From positions 3,519,748 to 3,583,747 of the forward strand of contig NZ_CP036266.1 in the NCBI RefSeq assembly GCF_007744075.1: DNA of 64,000 bases, given 5' to 3'. Below, in pieces: positions 1-9,029 of the stretch. This DNA comes from Gimesia chilikensis. GTDB lineage: Bacteria > Planctomycetota > Planctomycetia > Planctomycetales > Planctomycetaceae. Within the stretch, counting starts at the first letter, position 1, and every line of letters starts with the position of its first letter. A program made the translations under genes and the position numbers. The notes below the pieces were generated by a model. It was given only the letters and a program-made list of their open reading frames with translations. It had not been told where the DNA came from and searched no databases.

Positions 1-1
1 G

Positions 2-994
<993 letters not shown>

Positions 995-1019
995 CGAAAC
1001 CGCGTTAAGAGCTTCTTCA

Positions 1020-1067
1020 AGGCAGGCATTCGCTGGAATTAATTTTCCGGCGTGCCTGTCTTTTTTT
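1020..1067 (+). terminator. Rho-independent terminator after the Nramp-like gene
   Basis: CAGGCA at 1023-1028 pairs with TGCCTG at 1053-1058, and the inner CGCTGGAA (1031-1038) pairs with TTCCGGCG (1045-1052) with one G-U pair, leaving a TTAATT loop. Seven T residues follow at 1061-1067. The hairpin reaches into the end of the convergent glycosyltransferase gene, whose stop codon lies at 1039-1041. Confidence 0.85.
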
Positions 1068-2031
1068 GTGAAGCCTGCTGGAGTTCCTCGCGATTCTCAG
1101 TGTCTGAATCGGTCCGCTTACTGAAGAAGATTTTTGAAGGACGAATTCGCAGTCGTTGTGCCCAGAACCTTGCCAGCACAGCCAGAGTGCAGATGCCATA
1201 CTTTACACAACGGCGGAAGTTGATACTCGAAGCTTCCGGAAAATAGCGGACCGGAACCGGTATGTCTCCCATGCGGAATTGAAAGTGAACAGCCTGTGCC
1301 AGGAACTGGCTGTCGAAGACGAAGTCATTGGAATTACGTTCGAATGGAATTGTTTCCAGGACTTCCCTGCGATAGGCACGGAAACCGCTGTGAAAATCTC
1401 CCAGGTTCTGACCCAGGGCAATGTTTTCGGTAATGGTCAGCATACGATTTGCCAGATATTTCCAGGCTGGCATACCTCCCGCGAGGGCTTCCTTACGTGT
1501 GCGGATCCGCGACCCCATTACGACGTCACAGATATCCAGTTTGAGTAACTCGACTGCGAGTCCTACCACGCGACTGTCATATTGATAGTCGGGGTGCAGC
1601 ATCACGATGTATTCGGCGCCATGCTCCAGGGCATACTGGTAACAGGTCTTCTGGTTCCCGCCATAACCCCGGTTTTCTTTATGTCTGATGACCGTGAGCC
1701 CTTCCCGCAGAGCGAGATCCACGGTGGCGTCTGTACTGCCGTCATCAACCAGGATGATTTCGTCGACGACATTCTGTGGCAGATCAGCGAGTGTTTTGAG
1801 CAATGTCGATGCGGCATTATAAGCCGGCATGACGACGACGGTCTTGCCCGTCGTGGGAACTGGTTCCGCCGGAGCCGGTGGTGTATCAGTCTGTGGAGTG
1901 TAGGCCTGTTCGATTTCGGCCAGCAGTGGTTCCAGGTTTTGAAACTGGGCCATCATCTCGGCGCTGTCAGGTGCAAAGACGGGGACGGCGACACTCTGGT
2001 TGCTATCGGTACTGGTGGATGAATCGAGCAC
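1039..2031 (-). CDS. Family 2 glycosyltransferase (dolichyl-phosphate mannose synthase-like)
   Basis: A 330-residue protein with a GT-A glycosyltransferase fold. Motifs are [13 protein letters not shown] for the nucleotide-binding start, [13 protein letters not shown] with the first acidic motif, and MLHPDYQYD at the usual DXD position. It should transfer a sugar from a nucleotide donor to a lipid carrier or glycan at the cytoplasmic face of the membrane. No C-terminal membrane segments are obvious, unlike many polyprenol-phosphate transferases. The first 65 or so residues are a Pro/Thr-rich extension. The start is GTG at 2031, backed by GGAGAG five bases upstream. The next gene, divergent, is a membrane mannosyltransferase-like protein that could use a lipid-linked sugar made here; that link is inferred. 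Confidence 0.8.
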   Translation of the reverse strand: MLDSSTSTDSNQSVAVPVFAPDSAEMMAQFQNLEPLLAEIEQAYTPQTDTPPAPAEPVPTTGKTVVVMPAYNAASTLLKTLADLPQNVVDEIILVDDGSTDATVDLALREGLTVIRHKENRGYGGNQKTCYQYALEHGAEYIVMLHPDYQYDSRVVGLAVELLKLDICDVVMGSRIRTRKEALAGGMPAWKYLANRMLTITENIALGQNLGDFHSGFRAYRREVLETIPFERNSNDFVFDSQFLAQAVHFQFRMGDIPVPVRYFPEASSINFRRCVKYGICTLAVLARFWAQRLRIRPSKIFFSKRTDSDTENREELQQASQKKTGTPEN

Positions 2032-2323
2032 GTTACTCTCCGAGAAGAAGTGAAGTAGATCACTGCCGGGCAGCTTAAATCATGTTGTATCTAAGCTTAG
2101 TTCACGATTCGCTCCCTTCCCCGCTGGGATAGAGGACGCTGTCCTGCGGATTTTGATATGCTTCCGATTCTATCGATTTTGCCGGCTCTCGTGCCCGTCC
2201 CCGCTGAGGATGTTGTCTTCAGGCAACATTTTTTTCAAAGCGTCTGCAGCTTACGGATTTCAAACTATGTTTTGGGTACGTGATACTCCGTCCGCGGATC
2301 CAGATAGAAATGGTGTTAATCTC

Positions 2324-3769
2324 ATGAATGGTCAAAAGCGAATCGAACTGCCCTGGCAAATCTGGCAGGCCATTAAGAGTCAGCAACTGCCGCTGATCTC
2401 GTTGGCGCTGGTCGTGCTGGTCAGCTATGGTGCTGCTCTGACCTTTGATTTTGTCAACTGGGATGACCCGTGGTACGTGATTCACAATCCGCTGATCAAG
2501 AGCTGGCAGCCCGAAAACCTGCAGCTGGTCGCTACAAAAGTGGTGACGCGAAACTATGCGCCACTCACCGTCTTTTCGTTTCTGGTTGATCATACACTCT
2601 ATGGTTTGTGGGCCGGTGGATATCATCTGACGAACATTCTGCTGCACCTGATCAATGTGGTGCTGGCTTATCTGCTGGTCACCCGACTCAGCGGTAATCG
2701 AATGGTGGGCTGGGCGACGGCAGCGGTCTTCGCGATTCATCCAGTGCAGGTTGAAACCGTGGTCTGGATCTCTTCACGCAAAGGGCTGCTGTCCGGAGCG
2801 TTCATCCTGGCCGCACTCTGGTACTGGCTGAGAAAAGAGCGGACACTCGAACAGAATACCTGGGGATTTGTCTGTTTCATCGGAGCGCTGCTTTCCAAGG
2901 CACTGGCAGTCGTCGTGCCGGCGATTGTCTTCTGTTACGACTATTGGGTGGCAAAAGTTCCCTTCCGGGAAGCGGTCAAGCGACAGATCTTCCCGGGCTG
3001 CTGTGCCCTGCTCCTACTGGTGATTACCATGCTCGCACAGACGAGTGAACTGGGGGGCGTGCGCGACCATTTCGGTATGAGCAAGCTCGAAATTCTCTCC
3101 GTAGACAGCGTAATTATGTCCAAATATGTGCAGATGCTGATCTGGCCTCAGAGCCGTTCGGTGCTGTACGACCCGCCTGTCTCAGGCATTGGTCAGTTGG
3201 TGCTGTTGTCGGTCGTCTGCTGGCTAATCGCAGCGGCGCTGTTTGTGCGGATGGGCAGACGAAATCCGTTGATTCTGTTTGCGGGAGCTACGTTTTTGCT
3301 CCTGCTGTTACCGGTGCTGAACCTGTTCCCGATCACGACATTGATGAATGACCGCTATCTCTATCTGCCCTGTATCCCATTTTTTGCACTGCTGTTCAGC
3401 GGCGTTTATCAGATTCTGGAGCAACTGAAAATTCGTGTGATTATCGGATATTTTGGTAGACGGCGTGTGTCAGGCTATCTGGTGCCAGCTGTGTTTGGTG
3501 TTCTGGCGCTGGCACTCTTCACGCGTTTCAGTCTGCAGACCTCGCACTACCTGAGTGTCTGGAAAAATGGCATGAACTTGTGGCAATATACCGCGCAGCA
3601 GGTGCCCCAGTTACCCGTCGTGCAGATTCAACTGGCGAACAGTTATCACCAGCGGGGAGAGTCCGTTCAGGCGGTCGAAATCCTCAAGCGAGCCTTGCGC
3701 GACACACATCCGGATCGGCTGGACCGCGAACGGATAGAGCAGAAGCTCCAGGACTGGCAGGCAGAATAA
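2324..3769 (+). CDS. Multi-pass membrane glycosyltransferase (TMTC/PMT-like) with one TPR
   Basis: A 481-residue protein with about ten membrane helices. The first loop carries FVNWDDPWYVIHNP, matching the acidic motif of GT-C O-mannosyltransferases such as TMTC, and a long loop with FAIHPVQVETVVWISSRKGLL is also typical. One TPR-like unit (LANSYHQRGESVQAVEILKRAL) closes the protein. It probably transfers mannose or a similar sugar from a lipid carrier to proteins or glycans outside the cytoplasm. The start chosen is ATG 2324, just before the first hydrophobic helix; the frame is open back to 2153 but that stretch is not hydrophobic or conserved-looking and has no ribosome site. Substrate is unknown. 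Confidence 0.75.
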   Translation: MNGQKRIELPWQIWQAIKSQQLPLISLALVVLVSYGAALTFDFVNWDDPWYVIHNPLIKSWQPENLQLVATKVVTRNYAPLTVFSFLVDHTLYGLWAGGYHLTNILLHLINVVLAYLLVTRLSGNRMVGWATAAVFAIHPVQVETVVWISSRKGLLSGAFILAALWYWLRKERTLEQNTWGFVCFIGALLSKALAVVVPAIVFCYDYWVAKVPFREAVKRQIFPGCCALLLLVITMLAQTSELGGVRDHFGMSKLEILSVDSVIMSKYVQMLIWPQSRSVLYDPPVSGIGQLVLLSVVCWLIAAALFVRMGRRNPLILFAGATFLLLLLPVLNLFPITTLMNDRYLYLPCIPFFALLFSGVYQILEQLKIRVIIGYFGRRRVSGYLVPAVFGVLALALFTRFSLQTSHYLSVWKNGMNLWQYTAQQVPQLPVVQIQLANSYHQRGESVQAVEILKRALRDTHPDRLDRERIEQKLQDWQAE

Positions 3770-4304
3770 CGCTCCTTTGGAGATGCTCAGTCACCCTGCG
3801 AGGGCAGGCTTGCATTCTCCAGCTAAATTAGCGGCTTGCGACCCGAAAATAATTTCGAGTTGTCGATTCTCAACAGGCAAAAAACAGACGCTATCCCGCC
3901 AGCGGTTTGCGCGGACTTGAGTGTTTCTTTTACGAAACCGGTAAATATTATCCAAAAAACTTTTCTTTCTCTGCTTGACTGTTTTAACCCGTGACCTAGG
4001 TTTAGGTAGCAGAAGTTTGATCTTGAAAGTGAAAACGGATCAGCGCTGCAAAACGAGTTTGACATCATATCGGAAAGAGATTTCCGTTTTCATATGAGTT
4101 CAATCTACACCAATATTTTCTGTGAACATTTTTTGTGTACAGAATTAAGCTCTTCTAAGAGGGGGCATATTGGACGCTTCCTGCGAGGACGTCACTCAGG
4201 GAGGCAATGTTTCGGGTGAGCTGTGGTTCATTACCATGGCTTGGTTGTTTTGTCGATGCATGTGGTTCATGACTCGACTCCAATTGGAAAGAAAGAGAGC
4301 AACA
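3770..4304. other. Gene-free region upstream of the Flp pilin
   Basis: No convincing coding frame is seen. It holds a possible promoter, TTGACT at 3975-3980, 16 bases before TAGGTT at 3997, in which the box GACCTAG (3993-3999) overlaps the -10 position; the same box recurs before three other genes. A hairpin CGGAAA-GAGA-TTTCCG with TTTT behind it lies at 4071-4090 and could act as an attenuator or terminator. If transcription starts near 4010 the pilin mRNA has a leader of about 300 bases. Confidence 0.4.
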
Positions 4305-4478
4305 ATGAAGAATCTGACAAAGAGCATCAAGAATTTCCTGGTATCAGAAGATGGTCCTACAGCTGTTGAATACGCTGTCATGCTGGCTCTGATCGTTATC
4401 GTTTGTCTGACTGCCATCCAGGCTGTTGGTACAAACGCCAATGCGAAATTCGAAGCTGTTCGTGACGCGTTGACCTAA
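4305..4478 (+). CDS. flp: Flp/Fap-type major pilin subunit
   Basis: A 57-residue prepilin. After a short basic leader (MKNLTKSIKNFLVSEDG) comes PTAVEYAVMLALIVIV, where cleavage after Gly leaves Glu at +5 of the mature protein; a Glu there followed by Tyr and a hydrophobic helix is the hallmark of Flp pilins. The mature pilin is only about 40 residues, normal for the family. The start at 4305 follows GGAAAGAAAGAG. The frame is open further upstream, but the extra residues do not belong to the family. It is the filament subunit of the Tad pilus, processed by the peptidase encoded at 5116, and is followed directly by a strong terminator, so it is probably transcribed in excess over the later genes. 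Confidence 0.93.
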   Translation: MKNLTKSIKNFLVSEDGPTAVEYAVMLALIVIVCLTAIQAVGTNANAKFEAVRDALT

Positions 4479-4516
4479 TCGAGGCGATCTGTATCGCAAC
4501 GAATCTACGAGAAAAC

Positions 4517-4550
4517 CGCTCAGTCGAACACTTCGGCTGAGCGTTTTCTT
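4517..4550 (+). terminator. Strong intrinsic terminator after the pilin gene
   Basis: CGCTCAGTCGAA (4517-4528) pairs with TTCGGCTGAGCG (4532-4543), twelve pairs including one U-G, around a CAC loop, then TTTTCTT. AAAA before the stem can extend it. Its place right behind the pilin gene fits high pilin output with reduced read-through into the rest of the Tad locus. Confidence 0.92.
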
Positions 4551-4645
4551 GCGTAACGGGACACTGAAATTCAGGGCCTCAGCCTGCCCCGGCAATGAAA
4601 TCCCCATGTGTTTCAATCACTGTTAAAAATCAAGGAGAGTGCAGT

Positions 4646-4756
4646 ATGTTTCCGTACTATTTTGATGCCCACGCGGGAGCAGTTCTGGAATTTATGATGA
4701 TGATTATGATGGTCATTGTCTGGTTCACTTCACTGCTGACCGGCAGCCGCATCTAA
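4646..4756 (+). CDS. Small membrane peptide in the Tad locus, 36 residues
   Basis: An ATG at 4646 lies eight bases behind AAGGAG (4632-4637), the best ribosome site in this part of the window, and opens a 36-codon frame ending at 4756. The peptide has a short polar start (MFPYYFDAHAGAV), one Met-rich hydrophobic helix (LEFMMMIMMVIVWFTSLL) and a TGSRI tail. It lacks the Gly-X4-Glu prepilin processing site, so it is not a second Flp pilin. Its place between the pilin and the prepilin peptidase suggests a role in pilus assembly, stability or regulation in the inner membrane, but no family is recognised. Confidence 0.6.
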   Translation: MFPYYFDAHAGAVLEFMMMIMMVIVWFTSLLTGSRI

Positions 4757-5115
4757 AGCCCGATCAAAAAAATGGCACACTGTCAGACCAGTCTCGCAGA
4801 CTGGCGGGTTATTCTGCCGTCGATTGTCTCAATAATCCGGCGTTTCAACAGACAGTGTGACCTTCTCATGCAGGCCCTCCAGTGGCGTGGAAAAACCGTT
4901 GTTTTTTCAAGATATTCCCTGCCCTGCCCGGTCTGTGACCTAGACTGAATAATAAGCATACAACTGATCGCAGCTCAGCTCCTCTGCTTCGAACGGCGGT
5001 GGAACTCACAGAAAATGAGCCTTAACTGGGCTGTGAAATTTACTGACAAGAACTATCCCTCAGGAAATGTGTTCAACCGCATTTCACTCAGAATGAAATA
5101 AGAAAGGCCAGATTG
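4757..5115. other. Structured gene-free region before the prepilin peptidase
   Basis: No coding frame is supported. CACACTGTC (4776-4784) is the exact complement of GACAGTGTG (4851-4859). Between them lie a perfect hairpin CCAGTCT-CGC-AGACTGG (4788-4804) and a second stem pairing 4807-4813 with 4831-4838 with one bulge. Together they can form a three-way junction of about 85 bases. A GACCTAG box follows at 4937-4943, about 170 bases before the tadV start. The structure could be a processing site, an attenuator or a small RNA. Confidence 0.35.
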
Positions 5116-5667
5116 ATGGATTGGCATCAGTTACTTCTCGAGAATTGGCATGTTAAGTTTGTTTCCATCGTCTTGATTTACGCTGCTTACATTGATGGTA
5201 AAGAACTGCGGGTTCCGAACTGGATCACCTATCCGATGGTTCTCTCTGGTCTGGTCTACATGACCTGGACCGGTGGTCTGGCTGGCCTGGGCTGGGGACT
5301 GCTGGGAATGGCTGTCGGACTGGCTACCCTGCTCCCGCTGTATAGCGTAGGTGGCATGGGCGCGGGTGATGTGAAACTGATGGCCGGCATCGGTGCCTGG
5401 CTGGGAGTGAAAATCACCTTCTATGCATTCTGTGTGACAACCGTTGTGGGAGCTGTGATGGCTGTCGGCATGGTGCTCTACCGCAAGAGCTTTTACAAGC
5501 ACCTGGGGCAGGCGATCATGATCCTGGACGAATGGCGTTCCGTCAAAAACCCACGGGAACTGTCGCGGATTGCTAAAGATCGCAAGCCTACCATGTACCT
5601 GCTGCCTTACGGGATTCCGATCTGCATCGGATCAATCGCTTACTTCTTCTATGCCGGCCTGCTGTAA
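5116..5667 (+). CDS. tadV: Prepilin peptidase TadV/CpaA (A24 aspartic protease)
   Basis: A 183-residue membrane protein that should cut the leader from Flp prepilin at the inner membrane. The second catalytic Asp lies in GGMGAGDVKLMAG (the GxGD motif) and the first in AAYIDGKELRVPNWITYP. About five helices are visible. It lacks the cytoplasmic N-terminal methylase domain of PilD, as expected of the short TadV/CpaA branch. The start is ATG 5116, behind AAGAAAGG; a TTG one codon earlier is possible. A 283-base gap separates it from cpaB, so the two may have separate promoters. Confidence 0.9.
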   Translation: MDWHQLLLENWHVKFVSIVLIYAAYIDGKELRVPNWITYPMVLSGLVYMTWTGGLAGLGWGLLGMAVGLATLLPLYSVGGMGAGDVKLMAGIGAWLGVKITFYAFCVTTVVGAVMAVGMVLYRKSFYKHLGQAIMILDEWRSVKNPRELSRIAKDRKPTMYLLPYGIPICIGSIAYFFYAGLL

Positions 5668-5716
5668 GACTGGCAAATTTGAAGTCTGTGAAAATAGATA
5701 AAATAAGAGTTGTGGG

Positions 5717-5783
5717 CCTCTTCGGTTGTTATGCCGAAGAGGTCGCTCCAATCGGAATGATTATTTTAAACGATAAAATCGTT
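5717..5783 (+). promoter_or_regulatory. Hairpin and inverted repeat between tadV and cpaB
   Basis: CCTCTTCGG (5717-5725) and CCGAAGAGG (5734-5742) form a perfect nine-pair stem with an eight-base loop but no T tract. Downstream, AACGAT-AAA-ATCGTT (5769-5783) is an inverted repeat in an AT-rich stretch. The first could end or stabilise the tadV transcript; the second could be an operator or part of the cpaB promoter. Confidence 0.35.
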
Positions 5784-5959
5784 ATAAATTGAAGCGAACG
5801 CTCTCTGAGTGCCGATGTTGACCATGATGACAGAAGTTCTTTCTGTTTTACTGTGAAAGCAGTTACCCATCGGGTCAGTCACTTCGATTCACAGTGCTCC
5901 TATGAGCCTGTGTGAAACATGAGTGTCGCTGATGTGTTTCTCTTTTACGGGTGACAGAA

Positions 5960-7006
5960 ATGAAACTGAAGTCATTGATGATGTTGGTAGTCGCAGTCGG
6001 CTGTGGTTTAGTTGCGATGTTGGGCGTCCGACAGGTTCTGAATCGGGATAATCAGAAGGAAGAGGTTAAACGAGCGAACGTGCTGGTGACCATTTCCGAG
6101 ATTGCTCCCGGGACTCCCCTGACGGAATCCAACGTGAAGTTTAAATCATGGCCCATTGATCAAATACCAGAAGGCTCAGTGACAAAGCTGGAAGAATATA
6201 AAGAGCGCTCAATTAAAACCCGGGCCGTTCCTGGCGAAATCGTGATGAAAGCGAAGCTCAGTGAACAAGGTGTAAGGGGCGCATCAGTTGAGATTCCAGA
6301 TGGAAAACGGGTCTTTACGACATCGGTCGATATGACCAAAACACACAGTGGTTTGATACTCCCGGGTGACTTTGTTGATGTGTATGTGACATTCACGGCG
6401 CGAAAGCAACAGGGGGGATTGTCGACCATCACAAAAGTAATTCTGGAGCGCGTCAAGATCTTTGCCACGGATCATCTCACTGACGTTGGTGGAACCGAAA
6501 GCAATCAGGTCAAATCCAAGAACATATCGTTACTGCTCTCTCCCCGTGAAGGAGCGATTCTGAAGCTGGCTGAGAAAAAAGGAGAAGTTCACCTCGCCCT
6601 GCGGTCGCAATCAGATGATTCTGACACCGAGGACGTTCAGTTTGACGATCAGGAACTGGCAGAAGTCTTTTCAATTGATGGCAGTGAATATCTGCAGGAT
6701 GATGAAGAGACACAGGGCGATGTAAAAGAAGACAAGCAGCCTGTTGTTAAGCAGTCACAGGAAAATACGAAGTCGGCAAAAGAGTTTCTCGATCAACAGC
6801 AAGAGCCTCAGATGATGACCTCTGCTGAAGTCGAAGTCGAGCCGATGGAAGAAGAGAAGAAAATGTGGCAGATTGAGATTTATTCAGGTGAAGAAAAAAT
6901 TGTTCAGGAAGTGGAACTGCTGGAAGAGGAACTGAGTGACCAGCAGGCAGCTCTGAAAAATCTGTGGGACTCGTTTACGAAAAGACAGAAACAGAAAATC
7001 AATTGA
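5960..7006 (+). CDS. cpaB: Flp pilus assembly protein CpaB/RcpC
   Basis: A 348-residue protein anchored by one N-terminal helix (LMMLVVAVGCGLVAMLGV). It contains a SAF-like domain (VLVTISEIAPGTPLTESNVKFK, then RAVPGEIVMKAKL) and the RcpC/CpaB core (HSGLILPGDFVDVYVT, then SLLLSPREGAILKLAEKKGEVHLALR). CpaB proteins sit in the periplasm and support the CpaC secretin of the Tad pilus. The last 120 residues are a very acidic, Glu/Gln-rich and probably disordered tail, longer than usual. The start is ATG 5960; GTG 5951 in the same frame would add three residues. cpaC follows after 153 bases. Confidence 0.87.
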   Translation: MKLKSLMMLVVAVGCGLVAMLGVRQVLNRDNQKEEVKRANVLVTISEIAPGTPLTESNVKFKSWPIDQIPEGSVTKLEEYKERSIKTRAVPGEIVMKAKLSEQGVRGASVEIPDGKRVFTTSVDMTKTHSGLILPGDFVDVYVTFTARKQQGGLSTITKVILERVKIFATDHLTDVGGTESNQVKSKNISLLLSPREGAILKLAEKKGEVHLALRSQSDDSDTEDVQFDDQELAEVFSIDGSEYLQDDEETQGDVKEDKQPVVKQSQENTKSAKEFLDQQQEPQMMTSAEVEVEPMEEEKKMWQIEIYSGEEKIVQEVELLEEELSDQQAALKNLWDSFTKRQKQKIN

Positions 7007-7159
7007 AGTGTGACCCCCTGCTCTGTTTCACCGGACAGGGGATCGCCCAGACAGGCAGGATGGCCTGGCAGGCACAAACTGATAACCGATTCTGAGTAAT
7101 ACCAGGGCCCTCTTCAGGGGGGCACTGGTTGACTCAATTGTTAAAAGCAAGGGGCACGG

Positions 7160-8944
7160 ATGCTGGCCTTCAACAAATTCTTCAAAGTTCATGGACTCTC
7201 ACTCTGTCTGGCGCTGGTCTTCAATTTGATCGGTACCACGGCGTATTCTCAGAACGAACCACCCGTTCCGCCCGGAGCAAGTGAGCCGGTTGTCCAGGTT
7301 TCATCCGAGCAGATGAAACTGGAAGTGACCGAAAAGTTCTCCAAGATTCTGAAGTTTCCCGGCAAGATTAAGCGTGTCGACGGCTTCGACCCCACGGTTT
7401 TGAATGTCACCGCGCTGACTCCCAACGAAATTCGAGTGCAGGCTCTGGTGCCTGGAGTGACCACTCTGGTCATTACTGATGAAAACGGAAAGATCTATTC
7501 GGTAGAGACCTTCGTCAGTGGTGATGCCCGTCACCTGCAGGCTTATCTTAAAGAACTCTTTCCCCGCTCTTCTGTCACCGCAATCAAAGTGCAGGATTCG
7601 GTTGTGCTGCGAGGCTGGGTAACCGAGCCCGAAGCGATTACCGAAATGGTCGAAATCGCAGAACAGTTTTTCCCTAACGGCGTTTTGAATCAGATGAAGC
7701 TGGCTGGTGTGCAGCAGGTTTTGCTGAAAGTCAAAATCATGGAAGTACAACGTTCCAAGATTCGGCAGTTGGGCGTGAACTGGCTGTTCCTGAACCAGAG
7801 CGGATATGTTTACAGTAACCCGGGGTCACTGGTGCCGCTAACGGGGATTTCTGTTCCCTTCGGTGGTCCACCGGCTCTGACTGCTTCCCAGCAGCTGCTG
7901 GGGAATGCCACTATGGGCTTTGGTCTCGTTGGCGATAACAGCATCTTCCAGTCCTTCATCGAAGCGTTAAAACAGGAAGCCTTACTGAAAATTCTGGCAG
8001 AACCGGAACTGGTTACCACCAGTGGCCGCCCTGCTAACCTGCTGTCTGGTGGTGAATTTCCGATTCTCGTACCTCAGAGTCTGGGGACGGTGACCATTGA
8101 ATGGCGTGAGTTTGGTGTTCGCATGGAAGCAGTTCCCATCGTACTGGGAAATGGACGTCTGCGACTCGAAGTACAACCTGAAGTCAGTGAACGTGACTTT
8201 TCTAACGCGGTACAGGTTTCCGGAACTACTGTCCCCGGTTTGACTGTGCGGCGGGCCAATACAGCTGTGGAAATGAACTTTGGTGAGACCATGGTCATCG
8301 CCGGTCTGATCTCCAGCCGAAAAACGGCTGAGACATCCAAGACTCCCTTCCTGGGCGAGCTGCCTGTCGTGGGAGCTGCATTCCGCCGGGTACGGTATAC
8401 GGAAGGCGAAACGGAACTCGTGATCATGGTGACGCCGGAACTGGTCTCGCCACTGAAATCGGGACAGATTCCTCCGGGAGGACCAGGGCGGTTCACCGCG
8501 ACACCAACCGATCGTGAATTGTATGGAGATGGAGTGCTGGAAGTTCCCAGCTATGGAGACAAATGTCCTGACTGCCGCTATTCAGTGCCTGGACCGATCA
8601 GCCCTGAGTCTATGATGCAGATGGAAGATAATGTACTGCCACCCGCTTCCCGGTCGCAGATGCCACCTCCGCCTGCACCACCGACGATCCAGTCTGAGGT
8701 GATTCATAAGCCCGCAATGTCTCCTGAGGAACTGAAAGCTCTGCAGGAACAGCAGAAGATGCAACAGGCTCCGGCGAAACCGGTCGCCGGTGCTCAGGGG
8801 ATGAAAGTCCCTGACCTGACCGAGGGGACGCAAGGACAGTGGAAGGCGAAGCAGAAAACAGGAAATTCCGCACCAGCTCCCAAACCGGGGACTTTAAGTA
8901 CACCACCCAAAGGACAGCCTGGTTTAATTGGACCGGGGGGCTAG
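7160..8944 (+). CDS. cpaC: Tad pilus secretin CpaC/RcpA
   Basis: A 594-residue outer-membrane secretin. It has a signal peptide (LSLCLALVFNLIGTTAYS), an N-terminal secretin-associated domain (residues about 45-120, ending in LVPGVTTLVITDENGKIY), a BON-like segment (LKELFPRSSVTAIKVQDSVVLRGWV), and the secretin core from about 180 to 430 with LKVKIMEVQRSKIRQLGVNW, VLAEPELVTTSG-like KILAEPELVTTSGRPA, FPILVPQ, FGVRMEAVPIVLGNGRLRL and GETMVIAGLI. It should form the multimeric gate through which the Flp pilus passes. The C-terminal 150 residues are Pro/Gln/Lys-rich and look disordered. The start at ATG 7160 follows AAGGGGC. Confidence 0.93.
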   Translation: MLAFNKFFKVHGLSLCLALVFNLIGTTAYSQNEPPVPPGASEPVVQVSSEQMKLEVTEKFSKILKFPGKIKRVDGFDPTVLNVTALTPNEIRVQALVPGVTTLVITDENGKIYSVETFVSGDARHLQAYLKELFPRSSVTAIKVQDSVVLRGWVTEPEAITEMVEIAEQFFPNGVLNQMKLAGVQQVLLKVKIMEVQRSKIRQLGVNWLFLNQSGYVYSNPGSLVPLTGISVPFGGPPALTASQQLLGNATMGFGLVGDNSIFQSFIEALKQEALLKILAEPELVTTSGRPANLLSGGEFPILVPQSLGTVTIEWREFGVRMEAVPIVLGNGRLRLEVQPEVSERDFSNAVQVSGTTVPGLTVRRANTAVEMNFGETMVIAGLISSRKTAETSKTPFLGELPVVGAAFRRVRYTEGETELVIMVTPELVSPLKSGQIPPGGPGRFTATPTDRELYGDGVLEVPSYGDKCPDCRYSVPGPISPESMMQMEDNVLPPASRSQMPPPPAPPTIQSEVIHKPAMSPEELKALQEQQKMQQAPAKPVAGAQGMKVPDLTEGTQGQWKAKQKTGNSAPAPKPGTLSTPPKGQPGLIGPGG

Positions 8945-9029
8945 AAAAAATTTAAAACCCGCCCCGCTCTGATTCGATAATAGAGTAATCAGAGGGAAGA
9001 ATTAATACCTTAAGCAGAAGTGATCACTT

